Origin: Oscarella lobularis
Taxonomy: Eukaryota; Porifera; Homoscleromorpha; Homosclerophorida; Oscarellidae
DNA: 64,000 nt
Assembly (NCBI RefSeq): GCF_947507565.1
Contig: NC_089176.1
Location: forward strand, 1,612,001 to 1,676,000
Direction: 5' to 3'
Positions 52,651 to 63,537 of the stretch are shown piece by piece. Both the position numbers and the translations under genes were made by a program. How positions within the stretch are numbered: position 1 is the stretch's first letter; the number at the start of each line of letters is the position of its first letter. A model generated the notes under the pieces. That model was not told where the DNA came from. It worked only from the letters and a program-made list of their open reading frames with translations, and did no database searches.

Positions 52651-53790
52651 ATATCAGTATTTTCCCGGTTGACAGCGATACGGGGCTTCCTGTTCTCTCA
52701 GCGTCTGTATCTGTTATTATCGTCAGTTCTGAAAGCTTGAACCCATTGATCACTGGCGAGGCGGTCAATTCGGTTCTAGGCATGGCAGCGGTAAAAATTC
52801 CGTTTGAGACCTCTTTTCTACTCGTCGTTCAAGCCCCAAGCTATTCTACAGTTTCAAGACCTTACTATTCGTACTGCTCTACAGGTAGTCCGAAATGCCT
52901 ATCTTTTACCTCAAATCTTACTCTTTTTATAGGACATTCTATTTTTATTTCTTTGAAGCGACGACTGGAGTTGCATTCAATTTCGCACGACCCATTGTCT
53001 TCGTTTTCTCTTGCGTTAACAGAATTCTCGCTGCCTCTCGCCATTCACTTTCCGCCTGACGCTCTAGATGTCCCGACAGGAACGTCTTTGGTGATCAGCT
53101 TAAATGTCATCGATCCGTTCGACGGCGTAACGCTTGCTCCCCAACTTTTTGCCGAAAGATTGCTCACAGACGAACGCACGTATCTCGACAGTTTGGCACT
53201 GAGTGACATAGTAATTACAAACGCCGAGACGAATGAAACAGTCACTCTGAAGCGATCTGTGGAGCTTGTTTTTCAGCTCAACGACACAGCAAATGTAACG
53301 GACGGCGACTTAATTCCCGCGTGGTCGTTCAACGAGGAACGCGGCATTTGGATAGAGGAAGGTTTCGGCGTCGTTTCATTGTCTCCGAGAGGCGATTTCT
53401 CATGGAGTTTCAATGCAAGTCACTTGAGCTGGTGGAATTGCGATAGACCGTGGACAGATAAGAACTGTATCCACGTTTACGTGGGTCATATTCAGAATGG
53501 AGACGCTGCTCCATCGCCGCTCTCTGGCGCTTTGGTCAGCGTTGACGGACACTCTTACAATTACTACGCAGATACTCCGACGGCGCCGACGGGCGAAACG
53601 TGCTTGGAAGCGAAGAGAGGAGAGCTGAGCGCGATTCGGGTGATTCATTCCTTGTTTGATTACGAAAGCGACGAAGTGCTTGTGTACGGTTCACCGTCTT
53701 CGTCCGTTTGTGCGCTGAACAATTCGCTTCTCTGGACTCCAAACTTAGCTGGTGTTGTTGGTGGTGAATGCAAGGAAGTGAACATACTTT
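52651..53790 (+). CDS. FAM171/CILP-like module G (two exons, plus strand)
   Basis: Exons 52651-52884 (234 nt, the same as most minus-strand copies) and 52933-53790 (858 nt). Motifs NISIFPVDSDTG, FPPDALDVPTG, AWSFNEERGIW and WWNCDRPWTDKNC are intact and both exons are open. It confirms common origin of the two facing genes. Confidence 0.68.
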
Positions 53791-53838
53791 GTAAGAATGA
53801 GTTTGCTTTGGTTGCTTATTGAACTTCTCTTTGTTTAG

Positions 53839-54030
53839 TTGCCGATTGTGGGCTGTTGACTGCTCCTGAATATGGATTTGTTGATCATCTGAAGACGGTG
53901 TCCGTCTATGGTTCTGTGATTTTTACGGCTACGGCAGAATTTTCATGTCAGCGGGGTTTTGCTCTTTCTGGCGAAAGTGAACTTTTATGTCTCGAAACAG
54001 GACTATGGTCTAGTCCGATTCCGGAATGTC
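53839..54030 (+). CDS. Sushi/CCP exon after module G
   Basis: A 192-nt exon, VADCGLLTAPEYG to LWSSPIPECR, with all four cysteines. Same length and place as the first sushi after minus-strand modules. Confidence 0.82.
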
Positions 54031-54094
54031 GTAAGTGGACCGCAGATTACTTCAACTTTGGTCGGTTTACTTTTTTGTCTTCTTTTTTTCACAG

Positions 54095-54712
54095 AGCCAA
54101 TTGCGACTCCTGGAGTACCAACTACGGTTGAGCCATCGATACCTGGAAGACCGACGACAGCTGAGCCAACGACTTCAGGACCGACTACACCAGAAGCGAC
54201 GACAGAGGAGCCAGCATCAGAAGGTGTACTAAAAATATATGTTTAAGTATCTGCCACTTATACTTGCACGTTTAGAGTCTGGATCAGTATCTGGATCTGG
54301 ATATTTTCCAACATCTGATGAGCCAACGACTCCGAGGCCGACAACACCAGAAGCAACCACTGAAGAGCCTACTACGCCAGAAGCAACGACATTTGGTCCA
54401 ACTGCTGAGGAACCAACGACTCCAAGTACTTTTCTCTATTCGTTTTATGCATGTTGCAATTTCTTTACTTCATTATTTCAGTATCTGGATCAAAATCAGG
54501 ATCTGGATTTTCTCCGACATCTGAGGTGCCAACGACTCCGGAACCGACAAAACCAGAAGCAACCACCGAAGAACCGACTACACGAGAAGCAACAACAGAA
54601 ATAAAGAAGTGCTATTCGATGCCATGCCAGAATTCAGGAACCTGTATAGAAGAACGCTATGGTTACACATGTGATTGTGTAGCTGGCTTCACTGGAGTTC
54701 ACTGCGAAACAG
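54095..54712 (+). CDS. Thr/Pro linker exons and first EGF
   Basis: Exons 54095-54223 and 54276-54425 encode [17 protein letters not shown]-like linkers. Exon 54482-54712 continues the linker and ends in an intact EGF domain ([12 protein letters not shown] ... GVHCETG). The three linker exons share a SGSGF/YFPTS start and look like tandem copies. Confidence 0.7.
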
Positions 54713-54814
54713 GTACTTGTTTGTCTTTTTCTTGTCTTTATTTATTGCATCCTAATTAGTGTTGATTATAATTTATATCGTCTTTTTATTTTTGGATTGC
54801 GTTTTCTGTTACAG

Positions 54815-55095
54815 AAATTAAGGAGTGTCTTTCAATGCCATGCCAGAATTCAGGAACCTGTGTAGAAGGAATCAACGGATACACATGTGATTGCGTAGCT
54901 GGTTTTACTGGAATTTATATCGAAATAGGTACTATCCTGGCTTGTTTAATGTACGGATAATGAGACTTTTTGTCTAGATTTTTTGGAATGCTCGTCTATA
55001 TAGGCCTTGCCAAAACGGTGGTTCGTGTAGAGATGGTATCAACGGTTATGCGTGCGAGTGCGTGCCCGGCTATACGGGTGCCGTTTGCGAAACAC
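54815..55095 (+). pseudogene. Two damaged EGF exons
   Basis: Exon 54815-54928 begins [14 protein letters not shown] but ends GFTGIYIEIG, with the last Cys replaced by Ile. Exon 54978-55095 is 118 nt instead of 114: an ATAT-like 4-bp insertion after CTCGTCT near 54995 shifts the frame and creates a TAG. Downstream it still reads [19 protein letters not shown] in the other frame. Confidence 0.7.
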
Positions 55096-55143
55096 GTACG
55101 CCTATAGTATGCACCTTTTGTTTGATTTATTTTTCTCTTACAG

Positions 55144-55558
55144 TTATTCTCTGTCCTATTCTTTCGGCTGTTGAACAATTAACTGTTTCAACTGCAGATC
55201 ACAATATCGGAACATTGGCACGCTTGAGTTGTATCCCTGGATTCACTATAAATGGAATCGACGTTCTTTACTGTAATGAAGACGGCGAATGGTCGAGCTC
55301 TATTCCATACTGTGATCGTAAGTGTTTGAGTAGAGCATGTGGTTTTTTTTGTAATTTTTTGTCTTCTCTAAGGAATTCATTGCCGGCCCCTTGAGGAAAT
55401 CGAAAACGGGGTGCTATCGAGTAGCGCGACTTGGTTCGAAACTGCTGTTCGTTTTTCCTGTGATAACGAATATCACATTTTTGGAGCGTCTTCATTAGTT
55501 TGCGCTTCAAACGGACGGTGGAATGGCGTTGAACCAGAATGCCGTCTTCCTAATGGAG
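55144..55558 (+). CDS. Two sushi/CCP exons
   Basis: Exon 55144-55317 ([12 protein letters not shown] ... IPYCD) and exon 55373-55558 (186 nt, [11 protein letters not shown] ... [10 protein letters not shown]). They correspond in order to 1285-1459 and 1044-1229 of the minus gene. Both are open. Confidence 0.77.
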
Positions 55559-55616
55559 GTACAAAAGAAGCGTTGTTGAGCTTTCCGTTCTAACCTTTCG
55601 GTTTATTATTGAATAG

Positions 55617-55922
55617 TTCTTCGTCTTGTCGACGGGTTGACGGCGTATGAAGGTCGCGTTGAGATTTATTTCAATGGCGAGTAGGGAACAGTGTGCGACG
55701 ATTCCTGGTCGATTGTGGACGCCAACGTCGTCTGTCGTCAGCTATTTAATACGACAGCCATTGCACATCGATCGCGCGCCTTCTTCGGTCAAGGTGTTGG
55801 TCGAATTTGGCTCGACGACGTCGGTTGCTCGCGATTGGAAACTCAGCTGGATCATTGTTTTCATTCTGGATTAGGCGTGCACAATTGTGGCCATTACGAA
55901 GATGCGGGAGTCTCTTGCTTCA
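55617..55922 (+). pseudogene. SRCR exon with nonsense codon
   Basis: A 306-nt SRCR exon with [18 protein letters not shown] and DAGVSCF. TAG at 55682-55684 follows FNGE, where the minus-strand paralog (690-995) has Trp before GTVCDD. The conserved Trp in the GWGEHNC position is also changed to Leu. Confidence 0.75.
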
Positions 55923-56030
55923 GTAAGTGTTCTTATAAGTAGTGCATGTATCTGCATGGCAGCTTTTGAAACTATGCACATGAAATGAATGCACATACCG
56001 GTGTGGCTCTTAATTTTGTTTTACTTGTAG

Positions 56031-56348
56031 GCAGTCGTCCGGATGTTAGACTTGTTGGCGGCGCTGATTCCGACGAGGGTCGCGTGGAAGTGAACGTGAA
56101 CGGCGTGTGGGGAACTGTTTGCAACGATTATTAGGACTTGAACGACGCTCACGTTGTCTGTCGCCAATTGGGGTTGGGAGCCGCTGTCGAGCGTTCGTGT
56201 TGCGCACGCTTCGGCTGAGGCAGCGGCCCAATTTGGCTTGACAGCGTCGGCTGCAGCGGAACGGAGGAGAGCTTTGATCAGTGTAGATCAAACGGTTGGG
56301 GAATTCACGATTGTACTCATTTTGAAGATGCCGGAATCGTTTGCCAGG
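56031..56348 (+). pseudogene. SRCR exon with two nonsense codons
   Basis: A 318-nt SRCR exon, the same length as 155-472. TAG at 56132-56134 replaces the Trp of CDDYWD and TGA at 56216-56218 replaces the Arg of RFDRGSG. The rest aligns closely with the intact copy ([31 protein letters not shown]). Confidence 0.78.
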
Positions 56349-56397
56349 GTAAGAGATTCTTCTCGTTTTCTTTCCCTTTTTCGGATTTGCTTTTCAG

Positions 56398-56726
56398 GAA
56401 ATAAGTGTCCAGATTTGGGTTCTATTGAAAACGGGGCTCGATCGACTAGCTCACGTTCGTTTGGTACAGTTGTAGCTTTTTCCTGCGATGAAGGGTATCG
56501 ACTCATCGGAGAACAGTGCCGTACGGACAGAACTTGGAGCGAAAATTTGCCTTTCTGCGAGGGTTACTGCACTAATTTCTCTTTTTTCCTGCTTCGCATC
56601 TTTTCTTTTTAGATATAAACGAGTGTGAAGACTCTCCGTGCCGAAACAGCGGAACGTGCTCTAACTTATCTGGAAGTTTTTCATGCTTGTGCACAGCATT
56701 CTACGTAGGCTCTCTTTGCGACGAAG
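56398..56726 (+). CDS. Sushi exon and EGF exon
   Basis: Exon 56398-56562 encodes the sushi [12 protein letters not shown] ... LPFCEG, homologous to the partial exon at 1-102. Exon 56613-56726 encodes an EGF ([16 protein letters not shown] ... [12 protein letters not shown]) with six cysteines. The EGF should also be the next exon left of the window in the minus gene. Confidence 0.75.
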
Positions 56727-56781
56727 GTACATAGTGATACATGGAATTATCTGTTTCTTACCGCATTTTCTGTTTTGGCAG

Positions 56782-57440
56782 ATGCTGGTTCTTTGTACCC
56801 GTACGGCTTCAGTCAAGGAGATCGCGATATGCCGCACTTTGACGACGGCGCATCGGAACCGATTTGGCTGCCCAACTGCTTTCCCTTTGGCAGTCGGAAG
56901 CACCGCACAGCTTACGTAATATTAGCGCCGTGTGCATTCTTGTCTATGGACCTACGCTTTGTTTTTCTGACAGATTTCCACCAATGGGCTGGTATCGTTC
57001 GATCATCCGTACACCAATTTTGCTCCTCGCGTTTTTCCCGGCAATACCTTTGCGTCGATCATTGCTCCGTTTTGGGGCGACGTCGACATTCGCAGGGACG
57101 GCGAAATTTTCTATCATGTTTACGACGACCCTTCGTCGCCGTTCATCGAACGAGCTCGCATTGAACTAACGGAATTTCTTGGAACCGAATTTCAACCAAC
57201 GTGGGTTCTCATCGTCACGTGGGGACAGAGTTCCCAACTATCCAGAGGGGTCTTTTCTCTTCCAAAACAGATTAAGCAATAAGATTAAGAAGAGGAAATC
57301 ATAATTTGAAAAGTTTTATAGCACCGTCTTAGCGAAACACGTTTCAAGTCGTCATTGCTACGGACGAATTTCACTTGTACGCTCTCTTCAACTAGCCTCC
57401 CGGGGGACTACAATGGGCCGGTCGCTATTTTCCGCGCGGT
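56782..57440 (+). pseudogene. NIDO domain, broken
   Basis: The region starts DAGSLYPYGFSQGDRDM, the usual FPYG...GD opening of NIDO domains, and later reads FASIIAPFWGDVDIR, ERARIELTEFLG, TWVLIVTWGQ and NTFQVVIATDEFHLYALFN. The pieces lie in more than one frame (changes near 56910 and 56995), an intron probably lies between about 57240 and 57332, and TAG at 57393-57395 and TGA at 57447-57449 interrupt the end. NIDO is the nidogen/Mucin-4 extracellular domain; here it precedes AMOP. Confidence 0.68.
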
Positions 57441-57452
57441 GTTGTCTGATAC

Positions 57453-58035
57453 ATGACGGATGACTCCCGCCTAGTCCACAATCACTACCTCGCCGGCAGC
57501 GACTTTATCGTTGCTCTAGCCGACGTCCAACAGGTTTCAAACGTCGCTAGACGTGGCCGCTATCTAGCTCGTCTTTCATCGTCTCGCAACCCCTGCATCG
57601 CGGAAACGCAGTGCATACAGTGGTACAGAAATGACATCGCTCAAGAGGGCTTTTTTCCATCGTGGACCCGATTCTCCGTTCCCTGTCCTTGCACATTTAA
57701 CCAGGCGCCGCTATCTGGACGCTACGGGTTTTATTCGTCGACGTCCACGTCAGTCTGTTTTGTGGCAATATTTCCCGGTTGGCAAGGCGAGCAGACGAAG
57801 TGCTGTTACTCGCGTCCGTTTTCCTTCTTCGGCTTCTTCGGCTTCTTTTTCTTCGGAGGGTCTTTGCTCTTAGGCCCTCCGTCGGGCGGCGCCGCTCATC
57901 GCTATCATCCGTGGAGAAACGGATTAGAACACTGGAGGTCTGACCTTCTGCCGCATCAATACTGCTGCGTCGATTCGAATCTCTGTCATCTCTACTATGC
58001 CCGACGTCCTTCTATTGACTGCTCGCGTTTCGTGC
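57453..58035 (+). CDS. AMOP domain region
   Basis: Open reading continues with CIAETQCIQWYRND, FSVPCPCTFNQA, then CCYS, LLLGPPSGGAAHRYHPW, LLPHQYCCVD and CHLYYARRPSIDC. The CPC and CC pairs and the GPP.GG..H.Y block are those of AMOP domains in Mucin-4, SUSD2 and Mesh. A low-complexity Phe-rich stretch (from TTCTTCGGC repeats at 57820-57860) interrupts it; it may be an unspliced intron or an expansion. VWD follows directly. Confidence 0.72.
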
Positions 58036-58039
58036 CGCT

Positions 58040-58975
58040 GTTTTTTACTACCGGTCGCGGCGATCCGCACGTTGCGACGCTCGACGGTCGCGACTACACT
58101 TTCAACGGTCTCGGCGAGTACATGATCTTCAAATCTGCGGATGAAAGTTTTGTGTTTCAAGGACGTACTCAGTTAGTCAACGGATCGACGGCGACGGTGT
58201 TTTCCGCTTTCGTTGCTGGAGCGTTTGAGCCGTCAGTCAGTTACGTCTCGTCGTCTTTCGATTCGACCGTTGTTTACGTCGAATTGGCCGGAAACAGTTC
58301 GGTTCGAGTTTGGGTTTGCTGCTACGAAGCTGCGAATTCGTCGCTGACTGATTCTCTCCCTAGTTTTGGATGGCTTTGGCGTGAAATAACTTCCGACGTT
58401 TTAGACTTAATTGTCAACGAAGAGTCACTTCCACTTCGAAATGCTGTGTTGTCGCTAAAGGAGAACGGCACTGTCGAACTTTCCTTTGCATCTGGAATAA
58501 CTGTGGAAGTTCAACCGCAAAACGGACTTCTCACGTTCATTTTTTCGGCACCGGAACAGTTTAAAGGAGCGACAAGCGGTCTTATAGGGCGATGGGACTA
58601 CCGGTAACGTAACCAACGATTTCGTCAGTCGTTCCGGAGTAGAAATTTCGATAAATTCTACTGATCGAGAAATTCACAACCAATTTGGCCAAACACGTGT
58701 GCGCGTTTCTCTGAATATCTTCCTCTTAGGGCAAGTGTTGCAAGAAGAGTCGCTCTTCTATTACAAAACAGGTGAAAACGTATCAACGTTCTCGTTTCCA
58801 GATCACATACCTGTGTTCGCCGACGAACTATTGGAGCAGGCAACGCCAGAGCAACGAGCGATTTGCAACGATGATCCGTCGTGTCTCTTTGACCTTCTCG
58901 AGACCAATGATCCTTCTATTGCCTTGGGAACGCTAGAGACGGCGCAGACTGTCGCCGCAGCAACGGCATCTATGA
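58040..58975 (+). pseudogene. VWD domain, frameshifted near its end
   Basis: GRGDPHVATLDGRDYTFNG, GEYMIF and FVFQGRT open a von Willebrand type D domain. The frame ends at TAA 58605-58607, but one frame over it continues GNVTNDFVSRSGVEI, SLFYYKTGENVSTF and ICNDDPSCLFDLL, the usual end of the VWD region in Mucin-4/Mesh proteins. So a small indel lies near 58585. A donor GTAAGACTC follows 58975. Confidence 0.75.
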
Positions 58976-59032
58976 GTAAGACTCTATAGCAAAAAAGTAC
59001 GTCGAGAAATTCTGAATATTTTGCTTCTGTAG

Positions 59033-59400
59033 ATAATCGACCTCCAGAAATGACTGGCAGTGACACTTTTCGTGCAAGTCTTGGAGTGGCGTCTTTCTAC
59101 AATTTCTCCGTTTTTGATAACGATTCTTATTCGGTTAGGGTAGAAGGATCGAACCCTCCGTCGGGTGACTATTCCCTAAACGAGATCGAGGAAGGTTTAT
59201 TTCTTTTGACGTGGACGCCATCGTCAATCGGTTCAGTCAATTTCGTTTTTGTGGCAAATGATTCGAATGGCGCCGAAAGTCAACTTGAACCGTTGACGAG
59301 ACTTTGCGCCGGTGCTCTCTCCAAGGGGGCTACATGTGAGGAAAGTGAAAGCGACGGTGGCGAGGCGAAATTTGTGCTTGAAGTCTGCAATTGCGGCGTT
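59033..59400 (+). CDS. Beta-sandwich-like exon after VWD
   Basis: The exon reads NNRPPEMTGSDTF, YNFSVFDNDSYSVRV, LFLLTWTPSSIGSVNFVF and ends CNCG. Position and the LTW.P...G pattern suggest an Ig/cadherin-like sandwich as found after VWD in Mesh-like proteins. Its donor may be GC (TGCG/GCGTTG), since the next exon begins GCTGGGAAGG and phase 1 is then kept. Confidence 0.5.
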
Positions 59401-59452
59401 GGTGCGCAATCATCTCTCTTGTTTATTATTAGTTTAGATACTTTCTTTTCAG

Positions 59453-61183
59453 GCTGGGAAGGTCCACTTTGTGACAACGACGAAGACGGCTGCGTAGATG
59501 CTGGCTGTCCTGACGGCACCAATTGCACGGATGTACCTGCTCCAGGGGTCGGTGCCAACTGCAGTGAATGTCCTCTTGGCACGGAACTAATCGAAGGAAA
59601 ATGTGAAGGTCAGTCTGCTGCTGCTGCCGACTGAGAACGACATACCTAGCTAGCAATGATTACAGATTTAAACGAGTGCGAGTCGAATTCGAGCTTGTCT
59701 AATTGCACACAGATATGCGTGGACGATACCCCGTTTTTTCATTGCGAGTGCCACGGCGGGTTTCAATTAGATTCCGACGGCCGCACGTGCACAGGTACAG
59801 ACTTTTTTGGTACGATAATAAGTGGCCACTTTAATTAATTTCTGCGTGGCAGACATCGACGAGTGCACCCAATCTTCGCCTTGTCATCAAATTTGTCTAA
59901 ATACAGACGGTTCTTTTGAATGTCAGTGCAATCCAGGATTTATATTGGAGTCAAACAACGTGACGTGTCGTCGTGAGTCTACTTTCAATTGGGCAATCTT
60001 TCGTAATTTATACCGGATTTTTAGCATCTCTCAATTGCACGGCAGGAAATCTTTGCGAGCAAATCTGCGTCAAAAATACAACGACCGGCGATGAAGATTG
60101 CGCTTGCTGGCAAGGATATACACTCGACTCAAACAATCAAACGTGTTCCGGTTGGTGAAAGTTCTTGTACGAATCAAATTCTTACCTATTACATGCATGT
60201 ACTCTTGTACGAATTTAGATGTTGACGAGTGTAGTCTTGATACTGACAACTGCCAGCAATTGTGCACTAATGTTATAGGCAGTTATCGCTGCGATTGCCA
60301 AAGTGGATTTAATCTGGTCGGCGATTCGACGTGCGAAGGTAACTTTATGAACAGGCGTTGCTTCTTGAGTAACGTTATCGAACTTGTTTAAGACGTGAAC
60401 GAATGCTTGAATTCAAGCACGTGTCGTTTCGACGGCGAACTTTGTGTAAACTTTCCGGGCGGATTTAACTGTTCGTGTCCTTTTGGCACTGACGTCATCA
60501 TCAAAACTTGCACAGGTTTAAACGTTATAGGAGAAAATATTGTTCTTTGCGAACCTCCTTTTTCAATTTAGCAATTGACGATTGCGAGTCGACTCCGCGT
60601 CTGAATGGAGCAGAATGTCGAGACGGAATTGGTGAATTCTATTGTGTCTGTCCTTCTGGATTCTTCGGAGATCGGTGTGAAAGCGGTTAGCAAGTGCATT
60701 GGCAAGATTCTGTGTGTTTACGTTTTTTCTGGTCCACGTCAGAGGTAGACGAATGCGCGTCGAATCCGTGCGTTAACAACGGAACGTGTCACGATGGGCG
60801 CGGAGACTTCTCATGTGATTGTATACCAGGCTATGAAGGAAAAACGTGCGCCGACGGTGAGAATTTCTGTTTGGTTTTAGGAGATTTTAAAGCCGTTTTA
60901 GAGATAAACGAGTGCGAGCGCGATCCTTGCTTGAACGGTGGAGTTTGCGCAGACAAATTTTTGGCCTTTGTCTGTAATTGCAGTGACGGCTTTGAAGGAG
61001 AACGCTGCGAAACAAGTATGCAATGCCTAATACTCTTATTAAATCTCTTTCTTATATGAACCTCGCTAGATATAAACGAATGCGTCAGTCAGCCTTGTCA
61101 CAACAACGGATCTTGTATTGACAGAATAGCTTCATATCGCTGTGTTTGCCTTGAGAGATTTACCGGATCTTTATGTGAAGGAG
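59453..61183 (+). CDS. Run of EGF-like exons (about ten)
   Basis: Exons: 59453-59608, 59666-59794, 59853-59972, 60025-60150, 60219-60338, 60393-60515, 60572-60685, 60743-60856, 60902-61015, 61070-61183. The first has a Cys-rich GWEGPLC start. The next five are fibulin/LDLR-type cbEGFs ([29 protein letters not shown]). The last four are Notch-type EGFs like those of the minus gene. In 60572-60685 the third conserved Cys is replaced by Arg ([10 protein letters not shown]). All appear phase 1. Confidence 0.75.
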
Positions 61184-61525
61184 GTAAGTTAGATACGGAA
61201 GCCGTGTTTATTTGAAACTAGATAATGATGGCCTGCTGTAAGCCATCATGTGATCCCCGAACACCCTCAGTACAGCAGTCCAGCACATGCCTGTCTTGAC
61301 TGTTAGTGTAAGATGCTCTCTCTATCTGGAAATGGGACACCTGTTGGCTATACCTCAGAGACACAGATTTCAGGTGTTCCATTCAGATATCAAATGAGCG
61401 AAATCGTATACAGTGCCGACCATTTTACCTGTCATGTGAATGGGACACTGTAACGCAGCTAAGAGCTACCCTTCCCTGACCCTGTGCTCCCTCGGGTGCA
61501 TGATCGTGTCAATTATCAGCTCGCA

Positions 61526-61573
61526 GTTGGGTTTGCGTGCTGCGAGCAAAGCTCGCAGCACGACAAACCCAAC
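61526..61573. repeat. 48-bp hairpin palindrome
   Basis: Left arm 61526-61547 begins GTTGGGTTTG; the right arm 61551-61573 ends CAAACCCAAC; the loop is AAA. The arms differ by about one base. Probable fold-back insertion; no clear flanking duplication. Confidence 0.6.
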
Positions 61574-61862
61574 ATACTCCTTTACTGTATTCCCTCGATG
61601 CCCATGAAAGTTACTAATAAAGCTCACAATGTTATGTGCTCGTTATGTTTAATTAACACAATCCGGGGTTACTATCTACTGTGACGTCACCTTTTCGCTA
61701 GCAATTGCGTTCAAAATACGGGAGAGTATGACATCACAATGAATGTGAAGTCATAAAGGCACCTGTGTGTGTGATTGGTTTAGGAGCGATTGTGACGTCA
61801 GGGTTACCGACGGACAGACAAACACTTTGAGTTTTTGCCCGATCACGTTTGAGAGCCCCTCC

Positions 61863-61903
61863 CACCAGGGCGCGCGCGGGCTTCGCCCGCGCACGCCCTG
61901 GTG
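61863..61903. repeat. 41-bp GC-rich hairpin palindrome
   Basis: CACCAGGGCG... (61863-61881) pairs with ...CGCCCTGGTG (61885-61903) around TTC. Very GC-rich in an otherwise ordinary intron. Confidence 0.6.
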
Positions 61904-61933
61904 TTCGGGGAATTATTTTGTCCTGAACGACAG

Positions 61934-62000
61934 AGATTCATTGTCCGTGGCTACCGTCTCCTGCTAATGGAACGAAGTCGACGAATGAGACAGCTTTCGG
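61934..62000 (+). pseudogene. Sushi exon, 5' part, interrupted by a LINE
   Basis: After acceptor CGACAG the exon reads EIHCPWLPSPANG, TKSTNETAFG, the beginning of a sushi like those at 50.5-50.9 kb. It stops where the LINE begins. The matching 3' part is at 63538-63641. Confidence 0.65.
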
Positions 62001-63537
62001 CCAAGGTTGTTCCCATTTTCAAATCGGGTTCAAGACTTGATCCCAAGAATTTTCGACCGGTATCGTTGCTGCCAATTGTCTCAAAAATTTTGGAACATTT
62101 TGTCTTTCAATCTTTATGTGGCTACTTCGACAAGCACCTTCTTATTCCTGACTGCCAATTTGGCTTTCGAAAATCTCGGTCAACTCAAGATGCGATGGTT
62201 TGTTTGACTCAAGATCTTTTGTCTGGCAAGGACGCAGGTCTTCGCTCGGCGGCTGTCTTTCTTGATGTTAAGAAGGCCTTTGACACAGTCGATCACAGTT
62301 TACTTCTCCGAGGTCTGTCATCGTGTGGAGTGAAGGGAAAGGTCCTGGCATGGCTCTCTTCTTACCTCTTGGATCGTCGACAATTTGTCTCGGTCGGCTC
62401 TACTGCTTCGAACTTGTCGCCAGTTAGGAGAGGAGTGCCTCAAGGTTCAAAATTAGGTCCTCTTTTATTCAATTTCTTCACCCGGAACATCACCTCGGTC
62501 GTCTCTTCTCAATCGTCTCTAATCCTTTACGCAGATGATGCCTGTCTTTATTCCAGCAACGAAACTTTTGAGGGAGCGGTTACTCAACTACAACAAGATA
62601 TTAATAGTGTGACTTCATGGTACTCTGAGAATCTGATGGCTCTCAATGGTCAAAAATCGGCTTTTCTGCTTTTTCCCAAGTTTCGTGATACTGAAGACAC
62701 GTCGATCTATACGGTTTCGGTCAATAATGTCATTCTGTCGCCTTCACCTCACGTGAGATACCTCGGGGTTTTGATTGATAGTCGTCTATCGTGGAAACCG
62801 CAGATGGACAACGTCATTAGGAAGGTTGGCCGAAAAATTGGTGTTCTTTACCGATGTCATCGTCTGTTATCCAACGCAGCTCGACTAGCGTTTGTTCGCT
62901 CAGTCATTCAACCGGACCTTGACTACGGGGCTGCCGTTTGGGCGGACGGATCAGCTGGCGTAATCAGCCGCTTAGCACAGATAGAAAAGAGGTATCTCCG
63001 TTGTCTGGCTGGTTTGCGTTATGACGATTCTACGGCCTCTGTTGGAGGAGTAGCAGCACTTCTCGATTTATTTCGTCTCAATCCAATTCGCACAAGGCAT
63101 GCTACTCAACTAGGAATGTTGAGTTACCGCTGCTTGTGCAACTCCGCCACAGCTTCTGTTCTCGCGGCGAAAATTGAGCGTATTCAGCGCACCGGTGCCG
63201 CCACTCGTCTCAGTGCTTCTGGGGTCAACGTCATCCGACCACGCACCGAGGCACTTCGTCGTTCTCCATTCTTTCGGGCTCAAACTCTATGGAATTCGCT
63301 TCCGGCAATCATAAGAGGGAGTAATGATCCCGCGATCTTTAAATTGGGCCTGAAGAACTATTTCAATCAAAACTCTGTGTACTGATTTAGAGGTTATATA
63401 GTTATAGTTGTAAATATTGTCATTTTTCTCTTTTCTCCTTTTGCTGTCATTCCCCTGTATACGGTTTCCTGGAAGATCGGCCCACGTGCTGAAGGATTTC
63501 CGTATTAAAATAAAACTGTGAACTGAACTGAACTGAA
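62001..63537 (+). mobile_element. 5'-truncated LINE with reverse transcriptase ORF
   Basis: The ORF, open to TGA at 63383-63385, encodes a non-LTR reverse transcriptase: NFRPVSLLPIVSKI, FGFRKSRSTQDA, AVFLDVKKAFDTVDH, GVPQGSKLGPLLF, ILYADDACLY (catalytic YADD), VRYLGVLIDSRLSW and a C-terminal FFRAQTLWNSLP. The endonuclease and the first part of the RT ORF are missing, as expected from incomplete target-primed reverse transcription. The 3' end has AATAAAA and a TGAAC microsatellite tail, which fits CR1/Jockey-like clades. The RT frame differs from the sushi frame. CGG occurs at both junctions. Confidence 0.85.

Larger units (their letters stand above)
61184..61933 (+). other. Long intron with two palindromes
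   Basis: A 750-nt intron between the last EGF and the split sushi exon, with donor GTAAGTT and acceptor GAACGACAG. It is far longer than its neighbours and holds two hairpin sequences listed separately; I see no gene in it. Confidence 0.6.

Noticed and set aside
61901-62000. Start of the LINE ORF at 61901
   Set aside because: The first 33 codons are intron and sushi exon sequence; the element begins at about 62001, so that ATG is not its native start.
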